From: a bacterium
Lineage (GTDB): Bacteria; Spirochaetota; UBA4802; UBA5550
Reading direction: 5' to 3'
DNA: 18,694 nt
Assembly (NCBI GenBank): GCA_024224995.1
Contig: JAAENB010000515.1
Location: forward strand, 1 to 18,694
The position numbers and the translations under genes were made by a program. Below the pieces are notes generated by a model that saw nothing but the letters and a program-made list of their open reading frames with translations, ran no database searches and was not told where the DNA came from. Numbering within the stretch: position 1 is the first letter of the stretch; each line of letters opens with the position of its first letter. Shown here piece by piece: positions 14,548-18,694 of this stretch.

Positions 14548-15789
14548 ATGAAATACTTAATAGTCGGATCAGGAGGACGGGAGCATACAATCGCATGGAG
14601 ACTGCTCCGGGACGGAAGCGCGGATGAAGTGTATGTAGCACCGGGGAACGGAGGAATTGAAGACGCTTACCGGGTGGATATAGGAGTAGATGATTTCGAA
14701 GGAGTAGCCGCTTTCTGTAAAGAAAAGGACATCGACAGGGTCGTAGTGGGACCGGAAGCCCCCCTGGCAGGAGGAATGGTCGATTTCCTCGAAGAAAAGG
14801 GAATTCCCGCTTTTGGGCCGTCAAAAAAAGCAGCCATGCTCGAAGGAAGCAAGTTGTTTGCCAAAATGATCATGGAAAAGAATAATATTCCCACAGCCGG
14901 GCATGAGGATTTTACAGGAAAAGCAGGGCTGCTTGAATACGTCCAAAAAATCGAAAAATATCCCATAGTATTAAAGCTGGATGGCCTTGCGGCAGGAAAA
15001 GGGGTAGGGATTCCTGAAAGCAAGGAAGAAGCAATAAGTTTTATAAAAGAAAATGTAAAAGATGATACAAAAGTCTTTGTGGAAGATTTTATTGAGGGCG
15101 AAGAGGCTTCAATCCTGGGCATTTGCGACGGAAAGAGCGTAGTTACTTTTGTGGCATCCCAGGACCATAAGAGGATCTTTGAGGGCGACAAAGGGCCCAA
15201 TACCGGCGGAATGGGAGCCTACGCGCCGGCACCGGTAATGACCGAAGAACGCTTAAAGCGGATCCATAACGAGGTAATGCAGCCAACCATAGACGGAATG
15301 CAAAAAGAAGGTATTCCCTTTAAAGGGATCTTATACGCGGGAATAATCGTCAGCGGAGATGATATCCAGGTATTGGAATTTAATGTCCGTTTTGGAGATC
15401 CCGAGGCCCAGGTAGTGCTGCCCCTGCTGGAAGGAAAACTGGGAGATTATTTTGAAGCGTCAATTAACGGAACCCTTGCGGGAATGGATATATCGTTCAA
15501 AAAACAGCATGCCATAACCGTAGTCATGTCATCAGGCGGATATCCCGGTTCCTATGAAAAAGGAAAAGAGATCACCGGGATAAACACGGTCAGTGATGAT
15601 ATAATAGTCTTTCACGCGGGCACAAGATCCGAAGGAGGAAAGATATATACCAATGGCGGACGGGTTCTTAATGTAACAGCTCTGGGAGATTCCCTGGAAC
15701 AGGCAAAAGAGAAAGTATATAACGAAATAGAAAAGATCCAATTTGAAGGAGCTTTTTACCGGAAAGATATTGCTCATCGAGCATTGTAA
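14548..15789 (+). CDS. purD: Phosphoribosylamine-glycine ligase
   Basis: PurD catalyses the second step of de novo purine synthesis in the cytosol: ATP-dependent joining of glycine to 5-phosphoribosylamine, giving GAR. The 413-residue length is normal for the family (about 420). It shows the N-terminal GSGGREHTIAWRL (residues 7-19), VGPEAPLAGG, the ATP-grasp strand VLKLDGLAAGKGVG, the DHKRIFEGDKGPNTGGMGAYAP segment and the metal-binding LEFNVRFGDPEAQVVLP. GAGGAG at about 14531-14536 lies before the ATG. It stands alone rather than in a pur operon, and the DnaA-box spacer must also hold its promoter, so DnaA might influence it. A strong terminator follows at 15805. Confidence 0.97.
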   Translation: MKYLIVGSGGREHTIAWRLLRDGSADEVYVAPGNGGIEDAYRVDIGVDDFEGVAAFCKEKDIDRVVVGPEAPLAGGMVDFLEEKGIPAFGPSKKAAMLEGSKLFAKMIMEKNNIPTAGHEDFTGKAGLLEYVQKIEKYPIVLKLDGLAAGKGVGIPESKEEAISFIKENVKDDTKVFVEDFIEGEEASILGICDGKSVVTFVASQDHKRIFEGDKGPNTGGMGAYAPAPVMTEERLKRIHNEVMQPTIDGMQKEGIPFKGILYAGIIVSGDDIQVLEFNVRFGDPEAQVVLPLLEGKLGDYFEASINGTLAGMDISFKKQHAITVVMSSGGYPGSYEKGKEITGINTVSDDIIVFHAGTRSEGGKIYTNGGRVLNVTALGDSLEQAKEKVYNEIEKIQFEGAFYRKDIAHRAL

Positions 15790-15804
15790 GAGATATATAA
15801 AAAT

Positions 15805-15840
15805 AAAAAGCGAAATCATATGATTTCGCTTTTTCTTTTT
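15805..15840. terminator. Bidirectional intrinsic terminator between purD and the flavin reductase gene
   Basis: A perfect inverted repeat AAAAAGCGAAATCAT/ATGATTTCGCTTTTT (15805-15834) gives a long stem with a tiny loop. It is followed on the plus strand by TTTTCTTTTTTTTT and, read on the minus strand, by CTTTTTATTTTTAT. It lies between two convergent genes (stops at 15789 and 15863), so it can end transcripts from both sides. Confidence 0.9.
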
Positions 15841-15862
15841 TTCAGTTTAATGTCTGGTTCGT

Positions 15863-16369
15863 TTACTTTGTGTAGCAGTTAACAACTTCACCCACATACA
15901 TTCGATGAACACCGCCGGTTTTGTAGTGATCCTTAATAGCGGGATCGAGAAAATTGTCGGAATCGAGATCCTGGAAATACATTTTTTTGCATTCAATGAT
16001 CAGCCGGGATTCTTCAAAGGCAATGGCGCCTTCTGCTGTTTCAATAGGGGTAATCCCGGTTTCTTCCACTTTATCGACATCTCTGCCCGAATTGGTACCA
16101 CAGTAATTGAGTACCCGTTTGTCGCTGTTATCAAAAAAAGAAAGAGTAAAAATTTCAGATCTTTCAAGGAATTCATAGGTATATCTTTCGGGTCGAACGA
16201 AAATATAACACACCTTTGTGTGCCACAGCACCCCGGCTCCACCCCAGGCCGCTGTCATTGTATTAAAAGACTTTTTATTTCCGGCTGTAATTAACATCCA
16301 ATCTCTGCCAATAATTTTGAAAAAACTATCAGTGATTTCTTCCGGTTGGATTATTGAGAAATCTTCCAT
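15863..16369 (-). CDS. Flavin reductase family protein (FMN-binding split-barrel)
   Basis: The 168-residue protein matches the flavin reductase-like family: SFFKIIGRDWMLITAGNKKSFNTMTAAWGG at the N-terminus, VCYIFVRPERYTYEFLERSEIFTLSFF in the middle and FCG-like LNYCGTNSGRDVDKVEETG with a final MYVGEVVNC strand. Members bind FMN in a split-barrel fold and reduce flavin or a small substrate with NAD(P)H. I chose the ATG at 16369 because GGAGGA (16373-16378) lies just before it and family members begin within a few residues of this point. An in-frame extension to 16498 would add a spurious membrane segment. It ends at the shared bidirectional terminator. Confidence 0.9.
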   Translation of the reverse strand: MEDFSIIQPEEITDSFFKIIGRDWMLITAGNKKSFNTMTAAWGGAGVLWHTKVCYIFVRPERYTYEFLERSEIFTLSFFDNSDKRVLNYCGTNSGRDVDKVEETGITPIETAEGAIAFEESRLIIECKKMYFQDLDSDNFLDPAIKDHYKTGGVHRMYVGEVVNCYTK

Positions 16370-16613
16370 ATATCCTCCAATGATATCAAAATGGGGGTGC
16401 CATTTTAACAATAACACCCCCAGGAAAAGCAAAATCAATATTTCGATTGTTGCGAAAAAAAGCAACCCGTATTTTACTGTTAAAATTTTTTTTTCCATAC
16501 AGACCGGGAGTTATACCGGTTTTTTAATAAAGCGATATCACCCTTAATTTTTTTAACAGGCAGCCCGGGATTGTTAATAAAAATTAGAATCTTTTATTCC
16601 CGTTGTTGAACGG

Positions 16614-17708
16614 TTAATCGACCTTGTTTACCTGAACGGATTCCATGCCGCTTGAAGGGTTAGCTGTAACAGTGAGAAAGTGGCGTCCAATCCCATCAAA
16701 GCGCTCCGGAATCGCTCCGCCTCCACCGGAGATATAAGCCTTGATCCCGGCGTTGGTAAATTCGTATAAAGAGTGGATGTGCCCGTAGAATGTCGCGTCT
16801 ACCCTGCCCTCTGCCAGGATGGCTAAGAGCTTATACGCTTCATTCCTGCTCCGGAACGAACCATTGCGAATGCCAAAAGGGTCAAGCGGGGGAATGTGAG
16901 TAAAAAAGAAATGGGTTTTGTTGATATTATTATCGACCCAGCTGTCTAACCAGCCGTATACCAGGGGGTCGAGATAGGCAGTGCTGGAGTCAACCATGGT
17001 GAACTCCACTCCTTTAAAGGAAAAATGAAAACTCCTTCTTCCTATCAGCTCAAACCAGTCACTAACGTCGCCGCCCAGGTCATGGTTTCCGGGAGAGAAA
17101 TAGACCGGGATATTTAAGAGACTTGTTTTCTCAACAAAGGCTTGCAGCTCTTCCCTGGAGCCTGTTGACGTAAGGTCGCCGGGGAAGCAGACAAACCGGG
17201 CGGAAGTCTCGTTGATCTTTGTGTAGATTTCACCAACTTCGTCAAAAGCTCTCTGAACATCGGCCATCATTGCGAAGGTAAAGCTCTCTTCGACATCGTA
17301 GTTCGTCGGGTCGAAGGTTAAGGTGTATGCTTGTTGGCTGTCAGCAGTGAAAGATAGGGAGTACTCTTTGCCTGTAGTGGGTGTTTGAACAACACTGCTC
17401 ATACCGGTCTGGCTGCTTCGTAGTTCCGTATCGGGCATGGCGTTTTTTATGATGATATTCCATTCCGTAACCGAAGAGCCCGTAAGATCAAGGGAAACAG
17501 TCACAACCGGAGCCTGTGCCCAAAAGGTAATATTCCCGGAACTGAGCTCCTGGATTGTCGCCAGCCCGTCACCGGAACTGATTATCGCCCCGGCCACTTC
17601 CCCTTTTCCCACCAGAAGGTCCATTTCCGCCCCTTCCTGCGAGGGGCGGATGCAGGAACTCAGGAGGAGGATTGATAATAAAAGCGTTGCTGCTAAACGA
17701 ATATTCAT
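16614..17708 (-). CDS. Lipoprotein calcineurin-like metallophosphoesterase
   Basis: The 364-residue protein begins MNIRLAATLLLSILLLSSC, a lipoprotein signal with lipobox LSSC and acylated C19. A beta-sandwich-like N-terminal domain (about 35-140, as in purple acid phosphatase relatives) precedes a metallophosphoesterase domain with the motifs in order: MADVQ (D150, Q152), GDLTSTG (177-183), GNHD (207-210), THIPP (H271) and GHIH (309-312). These bind two metals and cleave phosphoesters, here at the cell envelope. The first motif is D-x-Q instead of D-x-H, a variant I recall from other members. The in-frame ATG at 17759 was rejected because it overlaps the preceding gene and hides the lipobox. 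It lies 16 bp after the S74 gene and may be co-transcribed with it. The substrate is unknown. Confidence 0.9.
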   Translation of the reverse strand: MNIRLAATLLLSILLLSSCIRPSQEGAEMDLLVGKGEVAGAIISSGDGLATIQELSSGNITFWAQAPVVTVSLDLTGSSVTEWNIIIKNAMPDTELRSSQTGMSSVVQTPTTGKEYSLSFTADSQQAYTLTFDPTNYDVEESFTFAMMADVQRAFDEVGEIYTKINETSARFVCFPGDLTSTGSREELQAFVEKTSLLNIPVYFSPGNHDLGGDVSDWFELIGRRSFHFSFKGVEFTMVDSSTAYLDPLVYGWLDSWVDNNINKTHFFFTHIPPLDPFGIRNGSFRSRNEAYKLLAILAEGRVDATFYGHIHSLYEFTNAGIKAYISGGGGAIPERFDGIGRHFLTVTANPSSGMESVQVNKVD

Positions 17709-17724
17709 GATTATATCCAGTCTC

Positions 17725-18694
17725 TTAATTCCTTTTATATAAAAAAACGATGCCAACAACCATACTCATAATAAAAAGTCCCATGGTGGCAAAAGGCCCC
17801 TGGAAAAGAGATGAGCTTTTTATCTCTTTTGTCTCTTTCATGTTTTTCATTTGTTTCTCAAGAGTATCGATGCGATTCAGTAAAACCTGGCTGCTCTGAG
17901 CAATTGAAGAACCCGGCTTTCCATGGGACAATGATGCCATTTTCTTTTGCAGCACCCTGTTCTCCAATGCAAGCTTTTCGTTGCTTGTTTTTAGCTCTTT
18001 TACGGCATTTATGAGGACTATTGCGATCCTGTCGTAGTTCAAAGAATAATTTCCTTCTTCGCCCGATACAATCTCAGGAATTACTTTTTTTACATCCTGG
18101 GCAATCAGTCCTAATTGAACGGTTCCTGTCACATCTTTCTTGAGTATGTATGATACCGGCTTCAACTGCATTATTTGAGTTAGACCATAGTGATCAAGCG
18201 GCCGAATACTGTGTTTTAACGTACGGTCAGAATTTGAGGGAAAGTTCGCCGCAGTGACACTTCCTCTATGATATGCATTGCCATTGGCGATAAATTCATG
18301 CGCCATTGTGCTCGGGTTCTGACAATCTCCGGTCAGGCATGAACCCCCGAAAATTCGGAAAGATTCATTACCGTTGTCATTAATATAAAGATCAAGTGTA
18401 TTTTCGTCGGCACTATGTTGTGTTCTTACGATATAAAAATCATCAGTATCGGCACCCCCATCAAGGTTCCTGAAATTGATCCTGTTTGCGCTGATGCCGC
18501 TTTCTCCACGCACTTCAAGAGATGCATTTGGGCTGTCAGTACCAATTCCAACTCTATTTCCGTTATTCCAATACATATCGCCGTTTGTATTCATAAGCCA
18601 TAAAGAATCAGCCCATTCTTGAAGGGTGGTAACTCTTTGATCAAGACTGAGACCTTGAAATTCACCGTCCATTTCTTTGAGGCTGTCGATTTCA
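17725..18694 (-). CDS. Peptidase S74 (intramolecular chaperone) domain protein with C-terminal membrane anchor, partial
   Basis: The frame is open to the window edge (EIDSLKEMDGEF precedes the first visible Met at 18672), so the 5' part is missing. The visible part has a GNRVGIGTDSPNASLEVRG repeat typical of tail-fibre-like proteins, then a peptidase S74 domain with SDRTLKHSIRPLD, LKPVSY, GLIAQDV and SLNYDRIAIVLINAVKEL. The serine (codon 18229-18231) and lysine (18214-18216) fit the self-cleavage dyad seen in phage endosialidase chaperone domains. After it come a coiled coil (KLALENRVLQKK to LEKQMKNMKE) and a hydrophobic C-terminal helix, GLFIMSMVVGIVFLYKRN. S74 domains usually form the very C-terminus, so the membrane tail is unusual. 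It is probably a surface or secreted trimeric fibre-like protein, not a phage remnant, since no other phage genes are seen. Confidence 0.85.
   Translation of the reverse strand, partial: EIDSLKEMDGEFQGLSLDQRVTTLQEWADSLWLMNTNGDMYWNNGNRVGIGTDSPNASLEVRGESGISANRINFRNLDGGADTDDFYIVRTQHSADENTLDLYINDNGNESFRIFGGSCLTGDCQNPSTMAHEFIANGNAYHRGSVTAANFPSNSDRTLKHSIRPLDHYGLTQIMQLKPVSYILKKDVTGTVQLGLIAQDVKKVIPEIVSGEEGNYSLNYDRIAIVLINAVKELKTSNEKLALENRVLQKKMASLSHGKPGSSIAQSSQVLLNRIDTLEKQMKNMKETKEIKSSSLFQGPFATMGLFIMSMVVGIVFLYKRN

Noticed and set aside
16370..16498. In-frame N-terminal extension of the flavin reductase carrying a membrane-like helix
   Set aside because: There is no ribosome binding site before 16498, a strong GGAGGA precedes 16369, and family members start near the latter.
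16504..16527. ACCGG-CCGGT hairpin followed by T-run as a terminator
   Set aside because: The T-run is on the plus strand, but no plus-strand gene lies upstream of it, and the stem is only 5 bp.
17709..17759. Longer start for the metallophosphoesterase
   Set aside because: It overlaps the end of the upstream gene and would bury a clear lipoprotein signal.

Overview
The window looks like part of the chromosome of an uncultured, diderm (Gram-negative-type) bacterium. The diderm inference rests on a secreted beta-barrel-like protein (13708-14343), a lipoprotein with a clear lipobox (16614-17708) and the general gene style. I cannot place it in a phylum. GC is moderate to low, coding strands are purine-rich, and several spacers hold short GC-rich palindromic repeats of a kind common in environmental genomes. 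No rRNA, tRNA, CRISPR array, transposase or phage integration module was seen.

Left part (1-1594, minus strand): two related four-helix membrane proteins flank a GNAT acetyltransferase that has lost its C-terminal half. The break lies in a tandem 63-64 bp repeat. Next (1595-2848, plus) is an FAD flavoprotein of the amine-oxidase fold that most resembles the bacterial fatty-acid double-bond isomerase PAI.

Central block (2966-11873, plus), the most interesting part: a strong sigma-70-type promoter with an extended -10 precedes five co-directional genes. They encode a small two-helix membrane protein, a PQQ-type beta-propeller with no signal peptide, a single-pass membrane protein with a large soluble domain, a 1276-residue protein with an FtsZ/tubulin-like GTPase domain (Tubulin_2 type), and a membrane-bound CHASE4-SpoIIE/PP2C phosphatase. 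The tubulin-like gene is translationally coupled to the gene before it. The spacers inside the block carry inverted copies of a GC-rich repeat and G-runs just upstream of ribosome binding sites. I infer an envelope-attached cytoskeletal or membrane-remodelling machine whose propeller is cytosolic, with a phosphatase perhaps linking it to a signal. Its function is unknown.

Right part (11881-18694): a convergent AAA-like/PD-(D/E)XK protein of a common DUF-type family, a secreted barrel-like protein with a strongly acidic tail, then a 204 bp spacer with three perfect and one near-consensus DnaA box, a 36 bp perfect palindrome and four tandem 9-mers. This spacer is a candidate replication origin or DnaA-binding locus directly upstream of purD. 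purD ends in a bidirectional terminator shared with a flavin reductase on the opposite strand. Last come a lipoprotein metallophosphoesterase and, running off the right edge, a protein with a peptidase-S74 (intramolecular chaperone) domain followed by a coiled coil and a C-terminal membrane anchor.
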